Source: Bradyrhizobium sp. S69 | Lineage (GTDB): Bacteria; Pseudomonadota; Alphaproteobacteria; Rhizobiales; Xanthobacteraceae | Direction of reading: 5' to 3' | NCBI RefSeq assembly: GCF_009766005.1 | Contig: NZ_LMUK01000038.1 | Span: 179,195 to 243,194, forward strand | Length of the DNA stretch: 64,000 bases | Part shown: piece after piece, positions 43,892 to 52,947 of the stretch | Layout of the letters: each line of letters starts with the position of its first letter | Numbering within the stretch: position 1 is the first letter of the stretch | Made by a program: the position numbers and the translations under genes | Notes under the pieces: generated by a model | Database searches by the model: none | What the model saw: only the letters and a program-made list of their open reading frames with translations | What the model was told of the DNA's origin: nothing

Positions 43892-44959
43892 TCAGGCTTG
43901 CTGCTTGAAGCGCTTTACCGGCTGCGGCAGGGGGGTAACGTTGGGCGGCGGCCCATTCTCGACCAGTCTGCGGCGTTTCTGCCAGGGCAGCGCGACATTG
44001 AGCCAGAACTCGCGGGCGCCCATGATGGAGATCGCTATTCCGAACGGAATCACGAAATACAGCACCCGGAATACCAGCAGCGTGGCCAGCAATTGCTCGC
44101 GGCCGAATTCCGGCAGCGCCACCAGCATCGCGGCGTCGAACACCCCGAGGCTGCCCGGCGCATGACTGGCGAAGCCGAGCAGGGTCGCCAGGATGAATAC
44201 GACGGCCAGCGAGACGAAATCGATGTGCGGCTCTGCCGGCATCAACAGATACATCGCCAGCGAGCAGAATCCGAGATCGACCACGCCGATCAGCATTTGC
44301 AGCAGCGTCAGCCGGGCCGAGGGCAGCACGACCTTCCAGCCGTTCTGTCCGAGTTCGCGACGGTCCTTGCCCATTCCAAGCCAGACGAAATAAGCCGTGA
44401 TCCCGGCCAAGCAGCCAAGCGCCATCAGCCGGTTGATGGTTGGCGGCAGCAGATCCATGGCGCCGGCGGCCGAGGGATGCCACACGAGGCCGAAGCCGAG
44501 CACCAGGAGATTGCCGAGCCAGAAGGTCAATCCGGAGAGAAAGCAGATCTTGGCGACATCGATGGCGTTGAGCCCGTAGTCCGAATAGATCCGGAAACGG
44601 ATCGCGCCGCCGGTGAACACGGTGGCGCCGATGTTGTGGCCGATCGTATAACTGGTGAAGCTCGACATTGCCGCGATGCGGTACGGCACGTGTTTCTTGC
44701 CGATGGTCCGCAGCGCGAAGAAATCATAGAATGTCAGCGTGCAAAACGCCCCGATCACGCACAACGCAGCCAGCGCGATGTGGTGCGGGGATATGTCCGT
44801 CAGCGCCGTCAGAATCACGCCGGTATCGACACCCTTGAGGGTGCGGACCAGTGTCGTGATCGCAAGGGCAATGATCAGCAGGCTCGCGGCGATACCGAGC
44901 CGCTTCCAGCCAATCCGTTCCTTGAAGCCACGCCCCAGCGTGGTCAGCAGTCGATGCAT
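43892..44959 (-). CDS. YbhN/UPF0104 (LPG synthase TM-like) membrane protein
   Basis: A 355-residue integral membrane protein with about eight helices. Family marks are FTSYTIGHNIGATVFTGGAI RFRIYSDYGL, FLSGLTFWLGNLLVLG, and GFASHAPGSLGVFDAAML. These resemble the flippase-like transmembrane domain of MprF (lysyl-phosphatidylglycerol synthase), without the synthase domain. Lipid handling is plausible, function unproven. It starts at ATG 44959 and is divergent from the DUF892 gene. Confidence 0.87.
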   Translation of the reverse strand: MHRLLTTLGRGFKERIGWKRLGIAASLLIIALAITTLVRTLKGVDTGVILTALTDISPHHIALAALCVIGAFCTLTFYDFFALRTIGKKHVPYRIAAMSSFTSYTIGHNIGATVFTGGAIRFRIYSDYGLNAIDVAKICFLSGLTFWLGNLLVLGFGLVWHPSAAGAMDLLPPTINRLMALGCLAGITAYFVWLGMGKDRRELGQNGWKVVLPSARLTLLQMLIGVVDLGFCSLAMYLLMPAEPHIDFVSLAVVFILATLLGFASHAPGSLGVFDAAMLVALPEFGREQLLATLLVFRVLYFVIPFGIAISIMGAREFWLNVALPWQKRRRLVENGPPPNVTPLPQPVKRFKQQA

Positions 44960-45360
44960 TCATCCTCCCGGCGGGGCGGCGACAAGTCTTTGCTCGAAGC
45001 CATTGATGCCAAAGGGCGGCCAATCGCTCCATCGGCAAAGATACATAGGGCAAAAAGCTTTCGATGTGCAGTCCTTGACAACGCCAGCTTCAGCCCCCGG
45101 AAGACGCCGCTGTCACACGCCATACATATGTCATGGTGCACCGGATTCGAGTCTTGAAATCCAGCGCGCGACACCCACCGCCTTGCGTCCTGTCGCGTGG
45201 GATCACTGCTCGCATTCCTTGTTCCATCGTTACGTTTCGCCTTCGGCAGTAACATCGCGGCGGCCGGCCGGTTAGCGTCGTACCAGCCATCGAACATATC
45301 GGCACCGCGAGGACGAAAGCGCTCGGCGCCGTTGTGTTCCATCAACAAGGAATCGGCGCA
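44960..45360. other. Divergent intergenic region, no gene seen
   Basis: These 401 nt separate the YbhN-like and DUF892 genes. Short frames exist on both strands but none has a convincing start or family. ttgaca at about 45,074 could be a -35 element for rightward transcription. I see no repeat. Confidence 0.35.
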
Positions 45361-45867
45361 ATGGGACTTTTTACCAAGGACATTAAGACGATGGACGATC
45401 TGTTCGTGCATCAGCTGCAGGATATCTACTATGCCGAAAAGCAGCTCGTGAAGGCGCTGCCGAAAATGGCCGATAAGGCCTCCGATAAGCAGCTAAAACA
45501 GGGTTTCCTGACCCATCTCGAGGAAACCAAAATCCATGTTCAACGCCTTGAGCAAGTGTTCAAGATGCATGGCGCCGAAGTGAAGGCAGTGAATTGTCCG
45601 GCGATCGACGGCATCATCACGGAAGCGGACGAGGTCGCCGGTGAGGTCGAGGACAAGAAGGTGCTCGACGCCGCGTTGATCAACGCGGCACAGGCCGCCG
45701 AGCACTATGAGATCGTGCGCTACGGCAGTCTGATCGCCTGGGCAAGGCAGCTCGGCCGCAACGATTGCGCCAGCGTGCTGCAGAAGACGCTCGATGAAGA
45801 AAAGGCGACCGATCAGAAACTGACCTCGCTGGCGGAAGGCAAGATCAATCTGCGCGCCGCGAGTTAG
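45361..45867 (+). CDS. DUF892 (YciE/YciF-like) ferritin-like protein
   Basis: A 168-residue four-helix protein. DLFVHQLQDIYYAEKQLVKA, LPKMADKASDKQLKQGFLTH, LEETKIHVQRLEQVFKMHG and AAEHYEIVRYGSLIAWARQL carry the Glu and His residues that bind a di-iron centre in this family (E..E-x2-H in helices 2 and 4). YciE/YciF proteins are stress-induced. AAGGAA lies 8 nt upstream of ATG 45361. A terminator hairpin follows at 45903-45937. Confidence 0.92.
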   Translation: MGLFTKDIKTMDDLFVHQLQDIYYAEKQLVKALPKMADKASDKQLKQGFLTHLEETKIHVQRLEQVFKMHGAEVKAVNCPAIDGIITEADEVAGEVEDKKVLDAALINAAQAAEHYEIVRYGSLIAWARQLGRNDCASVLQKTLDEEKATDQKLTSLAEGKINLRAAS

Positions 45868-45902
45868 TCCGAAAACAGGCCGCAAAGCACGCCGAATGAG
45901 GC

Positions 45903-45937
45903 AAAACGCCGCGCCGGGATCGTCCGCGCGGCGTTTT
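45903..45937 (+). terminator. Terminator after DUF892 gene
   Basis: 12-bp perfect arms aaaacgccgcgc / gcgcggcgtttt with an 11-nt loop, ending in tttt. Confidence 0.8.
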
Positions 45938-46079
45938 CCGTCTTGCGGTATCGGGCCCACGGATCGCCAAACCGCTGAATCGGATCCACGGTGACGGAGA
46001 TAGTTCGATCTCCTTCGAAGTGTCTGTCCTGAACAGGGGCATTTGTCAGACGTTGGTACCTCGAATTTGGAGGTAACCC

Positions 46080-47510
46080 ATGCCAAGCACATCGCTCAGG
46101 TTCTCGTCTTCTTCGGCCGCCGAAACCAGCTCGCGCGTCGCGCCGGAATCGCCGCCGTCGAAGCTCTCGACGAGGCTGACCCTGGCGGCCATGAGCCTCG
46201 GTTACGCGGTGGTCCAGCTCGACGTTACCATCGTCAACACCGCGCTCAACAGCATCGGCGGCTCGCTCGGCGGCGGCGTGTCGCAGCTGCAATGGGTGGT
46301 CAGCGCCTACACGATTGCGTTTGCCGCATTCATTCTGACGGCCGGCGCGCTCGGCGATCGGATCGGCGCCAAGCGAATATTCATCGCCGGCTTTGCGATC
46401 TTCACCGCCGCGTCGGTGGCCTGCGCGTTGTTGCCCAACGCCACCATCCTGATCGCGGCAAGGGCGGTCCAGGGATTGGGCGCGGCGATACTCGTTCCCA
46501 ACTCGCTGGCGTTGCTCAGCCACGCTTATCCCGATGACAAAGCGCGTGGTCGCGCGGTGGGCATCTGGGCCGCCGGCGCCAGCCTTGCGCTCACGGCGGG
46601 GCCGTTGGTCGGCGGCGGCCTGATCGCGCTGGTCGGCTGGCGATCGATCTTCCTGGTCAATTTGCCGATCGGCATCGCCGGTCTGTGGTTAAGCTCGCGC
46701 TATGCGAGCGAAACCACGCGCTCGCCGCAGCGTGAGATCGACCTGCCGGGCCAACTCGCAGCGATCGCAGCTCTTGGCTGTCTGGCCGGGGCGATCATCG
46801 AAGGCGGCGCGCTCGGCTGGAGCAACGCGATCGTGATCGGCGGTTTTGCGGCCGCGGCGGTTCTGGCGGTGCTGTTCGTCTGGCAGGAACGTCGCGCGCC
46901 GCAGCCGATGCTGCCGCTGTCGCTGTTCCGGCACCGGATATTCGCGCTGACGGCGCTGACAGGCCTTCTCGTCAACGTCGCCTTCTACGGATTGATCTTC
47001 GTGTTCAGCCTGTATTTCCAGCAGGTCAATGGCTGGTCGGCATTCGCGACCGGGCTTGCCTTCGTTCCGATGATGGCCGCGGTGCTGCCGGTCAACCTCG
47101 TCGCCTCGCGTGTGGCGGAACGCCTAGGTGCGCCCGCGACGATCGCGATCGGCGCGGCCTTGTCGGCGTTTGGATGCCTCGCGCTGCTCGGAATTGGGCA
47201 GGGCACGAGCTATTGGGCGATCTGCGCGCAGCTTATCGTCATTGGCGGCGGCCTCGGCCTGCTGGTGCCGCCGCTGACGTCGACCCTGCTCGGCAGCGTC
47301 GAGAAACAGCGCTCCGGAATTGCTGCCGGCGTGCTCAACGCGACCCGGCAGACCGGCAGCGTGCTGGGCGTGGCCCTGTTCGGCTCGCTGGCCGGCCAGG
47401 CCGACGCGATGGTTTCGGGCGCGCATGCGTCGCTGCTGATTTCCGCAGGCCTGCTGCTGGTGGGCGGTGCGGCGATCTGGTGGGGCGCGCCTCGTCGGCC
47501 GTCGCAATGA
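46080..47510 (+). CDS. MFS drug exporter, DHA2 (EmrB/QacA) family
   Basis: A 476-residue transporter. Motifs: LDVTIVNTALNSIGGSLGGG (motif D1), QWVVSAYTIAFAAFILTAGA LGDRIGAKR (motif A), GAAILVPNSLALL, and GIWAAGASLALTAGPLVGGG (motif C, antiporter). The length and spacing fit 13-14 helices. It is likely a proton-driven exporter of toxic compounds; the substrate is unknown. The start ATG 46080 has GGAGG just upstream. No regulator is adjacent. Confidence 0.92.
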   Translation: MPSTSLRFSSSSAAETSSRVAPESPPSKLSTRLTLAAMSLGYAVVQLDVTIVNTALNSIGGSLGGGVSQLQWVVSAYTIAFAAFILTAGALGDRIGAKRIFIAGFAIFTAASVACALLPNATILIAARAVQGLGAAILVPNSLALLSHAYPDDKARGRAVGIWAAGASLALTAGPLVGGGLIALVGWRSIFLVNLPIGIAGLWLSSRYASETTRSPQREIDLPGQLAAIAALGCLAGAIIEGGALGWSNAIVIGGFAAAAVLAVLFVWQERRAPQPMLPLSLFRHRIFALTALTGLLVNVAFYGLIFVFSLYFQQVNGWSAFATGLAFVPMMAAVLPVNLVASRVAERLGAPATIAIGAALSAFGCLALLGIGQGTSYWAICAQLIVIGGGLGLLVPPLTSTLLGSVEKQRSGIAAGVLNATRQTGSVLGVALFGSLAGQADAMVSGAHASLLISAGLLLVGGAAIWWGAPRRPSQ

Positions 47511-47518
47511 CGAGACCG

Positions 47519-47953
47519 CTAGGCCTTGCGCAGCGCAAACAGCGCGCCGCAAAACGCCATCGTCGCGCCGAGGCACAGCGCGGCGAGGCCCGCGAGCACG
47601 CCCGATGTCGTCGGGATCGGGCTCGGCGCGGAGGCGGCCTGACCGGCGCCGGCCAGCAGCAATACGCCGACCGCGATCAGGAACTGGCGCATCCGCTGCG
47701 GAATTTGTCCGGATGCTGCGCTTTGCATCAGCGTTCCCGTGAAATAGCCGCCGCAGAAGCCGACGGTTGCGATCAGCCACCACGCGATCGCCGCACCCGC
47801 CGGGATGAATTCATCGCTGCCGGATCGCCAGAGGCCACCTAGATCCAGTCCGAAGCGGGCGCCCAGCATGTGCACGGCCAGCGCCAGCAGCACGCCCGAA
47901 ATCATCGCGCCGGCGAGGATCAGGCGGCGCGGAAAATAGATCGTTTCGGCCAT
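47519..47953 (-). CDS. Hypothetical membrane protein
   Basis: A 144-residue protein with four hydrophobic segments: LILAGAMISGVLLALAVHML, AAIAWWLIATVGFCGGYFTG, FLIAVGVLLLAGAGQAA and LAGLAALCLGATMAFCGALF. The central cytosolic or periplasmic loop is RSGSDEFIP. I do not recognise a family. ATG 47953 is preferred to 47989. Convergent with the DHA2 exporter, 8 nt apart. Confidence 0.7.
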   Translation of the reverse strand: MAETIYFPRRLILAGAMISGVLLALAVHMLGARFGLDLGGLWRSGSDEFIPAGAAIAWWLIATVGFCGGYFTGTLMQSAASGQIPQRMRQFLIAVGVLLLAGAGQAASAPSPIPTTSGVLAGLAALCLGATMAFCGALFALRKA

Positions 47954-48049
47954 ACTCTGCTTGTAAGATAAAGCCGGCCGGCCGCGCAAGCCGACGCGGC
48001 GCGTTTCAAGATTCTTTTGGCAACCACTTTTATCTGAGGTCTAGACCCC

Positions 48050-48484
48050 ATGACCATCGGGCTTTTGGCGCTGACGGTGGCGGCCCTGTTCACGGGAGCT
48101 GCGATCTACGTCAACGTCGCCGAACAGCCGGCGCGGCTGATGCTGGATGATCGCGCGCTGCTGACCGAGTGGAAACCATCCTACAAGCGCGGCGCCGCGA
48201 TGCAGGCATCGCTCGCGCTAGTCGGTTTTGTGCTCGGGATGGTCGCCTGGTGGCAGCAGTCTCATCCGGGCTTTCTGGTTGGCGCTATCGCGATCATCGC
48301 GCCGTGGCCGTGGACGCTGCTCGTCATCAAGCCGGTCAATGATGCGCTGCTCGCGACCGCGCCGGAACAGGCCGGGCCGCCATCGCGGGCGCTGATCGAA
48401 AGATGGGGCGGGCTGCATGCGGCGCGCACCGCCTTGGGAGCGCTCGCGTCATTGGCGTTTCTTTGGGCCTGTCTGTCGCGATAG
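48050..48484 (+). CDS. DUF1772 membrane protein
   Basis: A 144-residue four-helix membrane protein, with the DUF1772 start LTVAALFTGAAIYVNVAEQP ARL, then WKPSYKRGAAMQASLALVGF and a conserved end WGGLHAARTALGALASLAFL. The same fold group includes fungal anthrone oxygenases. No bacterial function is firmly known to me. The next gene starts 15 nt downstream, suggesting an operon. Confidence 0.85.
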   Translation: MTIGLLALTVAALFTGAAIYVNVAEQPARLMLDDRALLTEWKPSYKRGAAMQASLALVGFVLGMVAWWQQSHPGFLVGAIAIIAPWPWTLLVIKPVNDALLATAPEQAGPPSRALIERWGGLHAARTALGALASLAFLWACLSR

Positions 48485-48499
48485 TCTGGACATTCCCGC

Positions 48500-49096
48500 A
48501 TGAAGAACGATCCAGCAGACGAGGCCACCACCCGCTACGCCTACAAGGCATCGCTGGTCGGTGCGGCGCATCAGTTCGAACTGACGAGCGAGGGCCTTAG
48601 CTGGCGTATCGGCGGCAAGTCCGGCCTGTGGCCTTACGCCGCGATATCAGGGATTCGGTTGTCGTACCGTCCGGTGTCGATGCAATCGCGCCGCTTCCGC
48701 GCCGACCTCGATGGCGCGGGCCTTCAGCACAGCCTTGGGCGCATCGTGCTGTTGTCGACAAGCTGGCAGACCTCGGTGCTGATGGCGCCACAGGACCGCG
48801 ACTATCGCGCCTTCGTCGTCGCGCTGCACCGGCGGATGGCAGAGGCCGGCAGCAACGCCGTGCTGACAGGCGGTCTCAAGCCGCGGGTTTATCTCGCGGC
48901 GCTGGTGCTGCTGGCGTTGGTCGCAGTGGCGATGGCGGGATTGCTGGTCCGCGCCGTCGTGACCGGTGAGTTGGCTGGCATCCTGTTTCTGCTCGGCTTT
49001 GCCGCGCTGTTCGGCTGGCAGGTCGGCGGCTTTGTCAGGCGCAACCGGCCGCAGACCTACACGTTCGATCATCTCCCCGAGGCGCTGCTGCCGTAA
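48500..49096 (+). CDS. Hypothetical protein with two C-terminal membrane helices
   Basis: A 198-residue protein. A beta-rich cytosolic part (HQFELTSEGLSWRIGGKSGL WPYAAISGIRLSYRP, IVLLSTSWQTSVLMAPQDRD) resembles a PH-like domain. Two helices follow (LAALVLLALVAVAMAGLLV and LAGILFLLGFAALFGWQVGG), and it ends RNRPQTYTFDHLPEALLP. Function unknown. It is likely translated with the DUF1772 gene. Confidence 0.75.
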   Translation: MKNDPADEATTRYAYKASLVGAAHQFELTSEGLSWRIGGKSGLWPYAAISGIRLSYRPVSMQSRRFRADLDGAGLQHSLGRIVLLSTSWQTSVLMAPQDRDYRAFVVALHRRMAEAGSNAVLTGGLKPRVYLAALVLLALVAVAMAGLLVRAVVTGELAGILFLLGFAALFGWQVGGFVRRNRPQTYTFDHLPEALLP

Positions 49097-49201
49097 GCAA
49101 GCTGCGCAATACCGCCTCGCAATCAAGCGCAATGAAAATTGACTTTGCGATTGTATCGACGCGATGCATCGTTCTCGTCGCTGTGAATAATAGGGCGGGC
49201 T

Positions 49202-49786
49202 GTGAAAGATCCGACAAGGCTGCCGTCCGAGGCGGAAATTGCCGAGATCAATGCGAGGCATCTGATCCGCACGCCGATCAAGCCTGCCGATCTGTTGTTT
49301 GTGTTCGGGACCCGCGAGGATGTCGCGCGTCGTGTCGATGAGGCCTTTCGGCTGTGGCGCGAAGGCTTGTTTCGCTGGTCGATCGTCAGCGGCGGCGTGA
49401 CGCCGGGATCCAGCCTTTCGGAGTGCGCCATACTGCGCGACGCGATGATCGCGCGGGGCATCCCGGCCGAAAGGATTCTCAGCGAAGATCGCGCGATGAA
49501 TACCGGCGAGAATGTGATTTTCTCGCTGCCCGTGATCGACGTCGCGCTGGGACTAAGGAACGTCCGTAGCGTGATCTGTCTCGGCAACACCTGGACCGCG
49601 CGCCGCTATGCGATGACATTGCAGCGGCACTGGCCGGAGGTGGAGAAGATGCTGGTCACCGTCGACAGCTTTGCTGCGCCGCGGGCGCTCTGGCACACCG
49701 ATCCCGAATTCTCTCGTCGCGTGCTCAGCGAATGGGACAAGATCGAGCCCTACCTGGCGAAAGGCTTTATCGCGGCATGGCCGTGA
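49202..49786 (+). CDS. YdcF/DUF218 family protein
   Basis: A 194-residue cytosolic protein of the DUF218 (SanA/YdcF) fold: DLLFVFGTREDVARRVDEAF, WSIVSGGVTPGSSLSECAIL, RILSEDRAMNTGENVIFSLP and ICLGNTWTARRYAMTLQRHW. The acidic and Asn residues in the pocket (S-E-x..; T-x-E-N) are those typical of the family. E. coli YdcF binds S-adenosylmethionine, but the enzymatic role is unclear. Start GTG 49202. Single gene. Confidence 0.87.
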   Translation: MKDPTRLPSEAEIAEINARHLIRTPIKPADLLFVFGTREDVARRVDEAFRLWREGLFRWSIVSGGVTPGSSLSECAILRDAMIARGIPAERILSEDRAMNTGENVIFSLPVIDVALGLRNVRSVICLGNTWTARRYAMTLQRHWPEVEKMLVTVDSFAAPRALWHTDPEFSRRVLSEWDKIEPYLAKGFIAAWP

Positions 49787-49843
49787 TGTGGGATGCGCCG
49801 CAAAGGACGACAGAAGAGGCGAGGGCGGCCGGACCCGATCGAT

Positions 49844-51187
49844 CTATTCGGTCGAATCGAAATCTTCTTCCCTAGCGTTCAGCATTCCCGACAACATCCG
49901 CAGGCCCACCTCAAGTTGCTCGATCGCCGGCGCGGCCAGCGCCAGCCGTACCGCGTTCGGCGCGTGCCCGGGCGTCACAGCGAAGGTCGTCGATGGCGTC
50001 AGCGCGATGTCCCGCCGCGCCGCGGCGGCAACGAAGGTCTGCGACCGCCAATGCGGCGGCAGCGACAGCCATAGATGGTAGGATTTGCTGTTGGTCTGGA
50101 TTTCGAAGCCGGAAAGATATTTCGCCGCCATTTGCTGGCGCTTTGCCGCATCGATGCGCTTGAGTCGTGACAGCTCCGAAGCGGTGCCGTCGTCCATCAG
50201 CCGCTGCCCGGCGGCGAACGCATAGCCCGACGCCGTCCATCCGCCCGATCGCACCGAGGCCATGACGCTCTCGCGCAGGCGCGGCGGCGGCACGATGAAA
50301 CCGAGCGCCAGCCCCGGTGCCACCTTCTTGGAGAGGCTGTCGAGCACGATGCAGCGATCCGGCGCGAGCGCGGCAAGCGGCGCTTCGTCGTCGAGGAAGC
50401 CATAAACGGTGTCTTCGATGATAGGCAGATCGAGCTTCTCGACGACGCGGATGAGGTCGGCGCGCCGTCCCGGCGGCATCGTGATGCCAAGCGGATTTTG
50501 AATGATGGGTTGAAGATACAGCGCCGACAGATGCGCATCGCGATGCGCCTTTTGCACGGCATCCGGGCGAACGCCATGTTCATCCATGGCGAGCGGCACC
50601 AGCGTCACGCCGAGCCTTGCCGCGATGCCCTTGATGAACGGATAGGTCAGGCTCTCGACGCCGCAACGGCCGCCGGGCGCCACCACCGCGGCAAGTGCCG
50701 CGGCGATGCATTGCCGGCCGTTGGCGGTGAACACGATCTGCCCGGCGTCCGGCGACCAATCCTTGCGCGCCAGAAACGCCGCCGAAACGGTTCTTGCGGC
50801 CTGCGTTCCGGTGCTGGTGGCCTGTCGCAACGCGACTTCGAGCGCTTCCGGCCGGTTTAATCCATCCAGGCTTTTGGAGATCAAGGCCGACTGCGTCGGC
50901 AGCAGCGGATAGTTGAATTCGAAATCGATGCGCGCGCCGCGCGGTTCGGGCGGGGCGGCGCTGCCGCGGCGCGCCTGTCCCGAAATGAAGGTGCCGCGTC
51001 CGACCTCGCCGACCACGAGGCCTCGGCGCAACAATTCAGTGTAGACGCGGCTCGCGGTCGAGACCGCGATCCCGCGCTCATAGGCAAAGCTGCGCTGCGG
51101 CGGCAGGCGATCGCCGGCTTTGAGCGCGCCGCTGGCGATCTCGACCGCAACGGCGTCGGCAAGCTTCAGATACTCGAATTTCGACAT
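49844..51187 (-). CDS. MocR/GntR-type regulator with aminotransferase-like domain
   Basis: A 447-residue protein. Residues 8-70 are a GntR winged helix (ADAVAVEIASGALKAGDRLP PQRSFAYERGIAVSTASRVY), followed by a fold-type I PLP domain. The PLP lysine is K287 in SLSKKVAPGLALGFI, the Asn in QPIIQNPLG and the Asp in IEDTVYGF. MocR proteins sense PLP or amines. Two exact 12-nt direct repeats (ttgcaccgagat) lie immediately upstream of its start, in the region shared with the divergent DUF1127 gene. They fit MocR binding. Confidence 0.92.
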   Translation of the reverse strand: MSKFEYLKLADAVAVEIASGALKAGDRLPPQRSFAYERGIAVSTASRVYTELLRRGLVVGEVGRGTFISGQARRGSAAPPEPRGARIDFEFNYPLLPTQSALISKSLDGLNRPEALEVALRQATSTGTQAARTVSAAFLARKDWSPDAGQIVFTANGRQCIAAALAAVVAPGGRCGVESLTYPFIKGIAARLGVTLVPLAMDEHGVRPDAVQKAHRDAHLSALYLQPIIQNPLGITMPPGRRADLIRVVEKLDLPIIEDTVYGFLDDEAPLAALAPDRCIVLDSLSKKVAPGLALGFIVPPPRLRESVMASVRSGGWTASGYAFAAGQRLMDDGTASELSRLKRIDAAKRQQMAAKYLSGFEIQTNSKSYHLWLSLPPHWRSQTFVAAAARRDIALTPSTTFAVTPGHAPNAVRLALAAPAIEQLEVGLRMLSGMLNAREEDFDSTE

Positions 51188-51189
51188 TA

Positions 51190-51272
51190 TTGCACCGAGA
51201 TCAATGTTTTACTTGCACCGAGATATGTATCGGATCATTTATCCTCCATCAAGCCCGCGATTGCACTGAGGA
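51190..51272. promoter_or_regulatory. Direct-repeat operator candidates for MocR protein
   Basis: ttgcaccgagat occurs at 51190-51201 and 51213-51224 (23 nt apart), with a weaker copy ttgcactgagga at 51261-51272 (48 nt from the second). Such spaced direct repeats are typical MocR sites. They lie in the divergent promoter region. Confidence 0.7.
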
Positions 51273-51370
51273 GTGCCCGAGCAATCCTTACGTCAGGGCG
51301 CAGCCGCCGTTGTCAGGCGTTTGCGTCGACGGCTCCGCTTTGCCGCGCGGAAGCCAATTGGAGACCGACC

Positions 51371-51598
51371 ATGAGCACGATGTCCCCGACCGCCACACGG
51401 CCCGCGACCGCCGGCCCGTTTGTCCGCTGGATCGGAGCATGCGCGCACGCGCTCGCCGTCTATTTCGACCGCCGGGCCGCGATCAAGGCGCTTCACGAAC
51501 TGGACGATCGCGGGCTCCGCGATATCGGGCTCGCACGCTGTCACATCGAGGCGGCGGTGGGCGGCGCGCTCAATCCGGAGATGGGGCGGCTTCGATAA
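51371..51598 (+). CDS. DUF1127 small protein
   Basis: A 75-residue protein ending with the DUF1127 (YjiS-like) motif: FDRRAAIKALHELDDRGLRD IGLARCHIEAAV. The N-terminal part is not conserved. DUF1127 proteins of alphaproteobacteria include small stress or phosphate-responsive proteins, some RNA-binding. It is divergent from the MocR gene and 54 nt before the methyltransferase gene, so MocR control of both is inferred. Confidence 0.88.
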   Translation: MSTMSPTATRPATAGPFVRWIGACAHALAVYFDRRAAIKALHELDDRGLRDIGLARCHIEAAVGGALNPEMGRLR

Positions 51599-51652
51599 AG
51601 CCCCAAGCGCGCTTCGCGCGTTCCGGCCCGGCAGAAATCAAGGAGAACAATT

Positions 51653-52435
51653 ATGACCATCACGGTCGATCATCACCCGCGCCATCACGGCGGGCCGCGG
51701 GCGGGACGTCTCGCCGGCCTTGTCAGCCGTTGCTACGGCATGATGGCTTACGCGAGCTTCCTTGCATCGTTTCTCTATGCCATCGGCTTCGTCAGCAACC
51801 TTGTCGTTCCCAAGAGCATCGACACCGGGGTGGTCTGGCCGCCATTCGTCGCGTTCTGCATCGATCTGCAACTGCTCTGCGTGTTCGCCGTCCAGCATGG
51901 CGGCATGGCGCGGCCGAGCTTCAAGCGCCTGTCGACGGGCCGTGTCTCGCCGTTGGTCGCGCGCAGCACTTTCCTGTTGTGCACCAGCCTCACGCTGATC
52001 CTGCTGTTCGCGGCGTGGCAGCCATTGCCCGCGCTGGTGTGGCAGGCGGAAAATCCGATTACCGCGGCGGTGATCCAAGCGCTGTCGTTGCTCGGCTGGT
52101 CGATCGCGCTGCACAGCATCTTGCTGGTCAGCCGTTTTGATCTCTTCGGCCTCAAGCAGCGGCTGCTGAGCTTCGCCGGCCGGAGCGAGATCGCGACACC
52201 GTTCCGGACGCCCGGGCTCTATGGTGTAGTCAGGCACCCGATCTATCTGGGTCTCATGATCGCGTTGTGGGCCGCGCCGGTGATGACCGCGGGACATCTG
52301 CTGTTGGCCAGCCTTGCGACCGCCTTTATGTGCGCCGGCATCTGGCTGGAGGAACGCGATCATCTCGCTCTGTTCGGCGATCGCTACCGGCAATATCGCG
52401 CGCGGGTCGCGATGCTGCTGCCCGGTCTGTTCTGA
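51653..52435 (+). CDS. MddA-like methanethiol S-methyltransferase (ICMT fold)
   Basis: A 260-residue membrane enzyme with about six helices. It shows YASFLASFLYAIGFVSNLVV PKSIDTG, VFAVQHGGMARPSFKRL, GLYGVVRHPIYLGLMIALWA (the isoprenylcysteine methyltransferase motif RHPxYxG) and EERDHLALFGDRYRQYRARV AMLLP. MddA methylates methanethiol to dimethyl sulfide with SAM and is known in Bradyrhizobium. Length and the paired MARP / RHPIYLG marks agree, but activity is not shown. AAGGAG precedes ATG 51653. It may be regulated by the MocR protein upstream. Confidence 0.8.
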   Translation: MTITVDHHPRHHGGPRAGRLAGLVSRCYGMMAYASFLASFLYAIGFVSNLVVPKSIDTGVVWPPFVAFCIDLQLLCVFAVQHGGMARPSFKRLSTGRVSPLVARSTFLLCTSLTLILLFAAWQPLPALVWQAENPITAAVIQALSLLGWSIALHSILLVSRFDLFGLKQRLLSFAGRSEIATPFRTPGLYGVVRHPIYLGLMIALWAAPVMTAGHLLLASLATAFMCAGIWLEERDHLALFGDRYRQYRARVAMLLPGLF

Positions 52436-52448
52436 GGCCTAGGCTTTT

Positions 52449-52874
52449 TTAATGCCGCACCACCAGCACCGAGCATTTGGCGTAACGCACGACATGGCCG
52501 GCATTGGAACCGAGGAAATAGGTCCGCATCGCCGGCCGGTGCGACGTCATCACGATCAGGTCGGCCTTGATCGCCGCGGCTTCTTCCAGGATCTCGTGAT
52601 AGATGCCGCCCTGCCGCACCACGCTTGAAATGCGCGCGGCGTCGATGCCGGATTCGCGCGCGACGATCGTAAGCGCCTCTTCGGAGGTTTGCCGCTGCTG
52701 GCTGTCGAAATCGGCCGGCACATATTCCGCCAGCATCACCGGCGTCATCGGCAGCACGTTGAGCAGCCGCACCGCGCCGCGCCAAGTTTGCGACAGCGTC
52801 GCCGCGGTCGCAATCGCAGGCTTCGCCAGATCGGTATCGGCGAGATCGATCGGCACGAGAATCGAGTTGAACAT
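52449..52874 (-). CDS. Universal stress protein UspA family
   Basis: A 141-residue single-domain USP: FNSILVPIDLADTDLAKPAI at the start, RISSVVRQGGIYHEILEEAA in the middle and LIVMTSHRPAMRTYFLGSNA GHVVRYAKCSVLVVRH at the end. The ATP-binding glycine motif appears as GS-N-AGHVV, with the usual G-x9-G-S/T shape modified. GGGAGG lies 5 nt upstream of ATG 52874. Convergent with the methyltransferase gene. Confidence 0.9.
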   Translation of the reverse strand: MFNSILVPIDLADTDLAKPAIATAATLSQTWRGAVRLLNVLPMTPVMLAEYVPADFDSQQRQTSEEALTIVARESGIDAARISSVVRQGGIYHEILEEAAAIKADLIVMTSHRPAMRTYFLGSNAGHVVRYAKCSVLVVRH

Positions 52875-52947
52875 CTGCGCCTCCCTGTCCGTCATCAACA
52901 TAACATATATCGATAACCCGGCGCGGCCAGCTCAATCGTTCAAGGCT

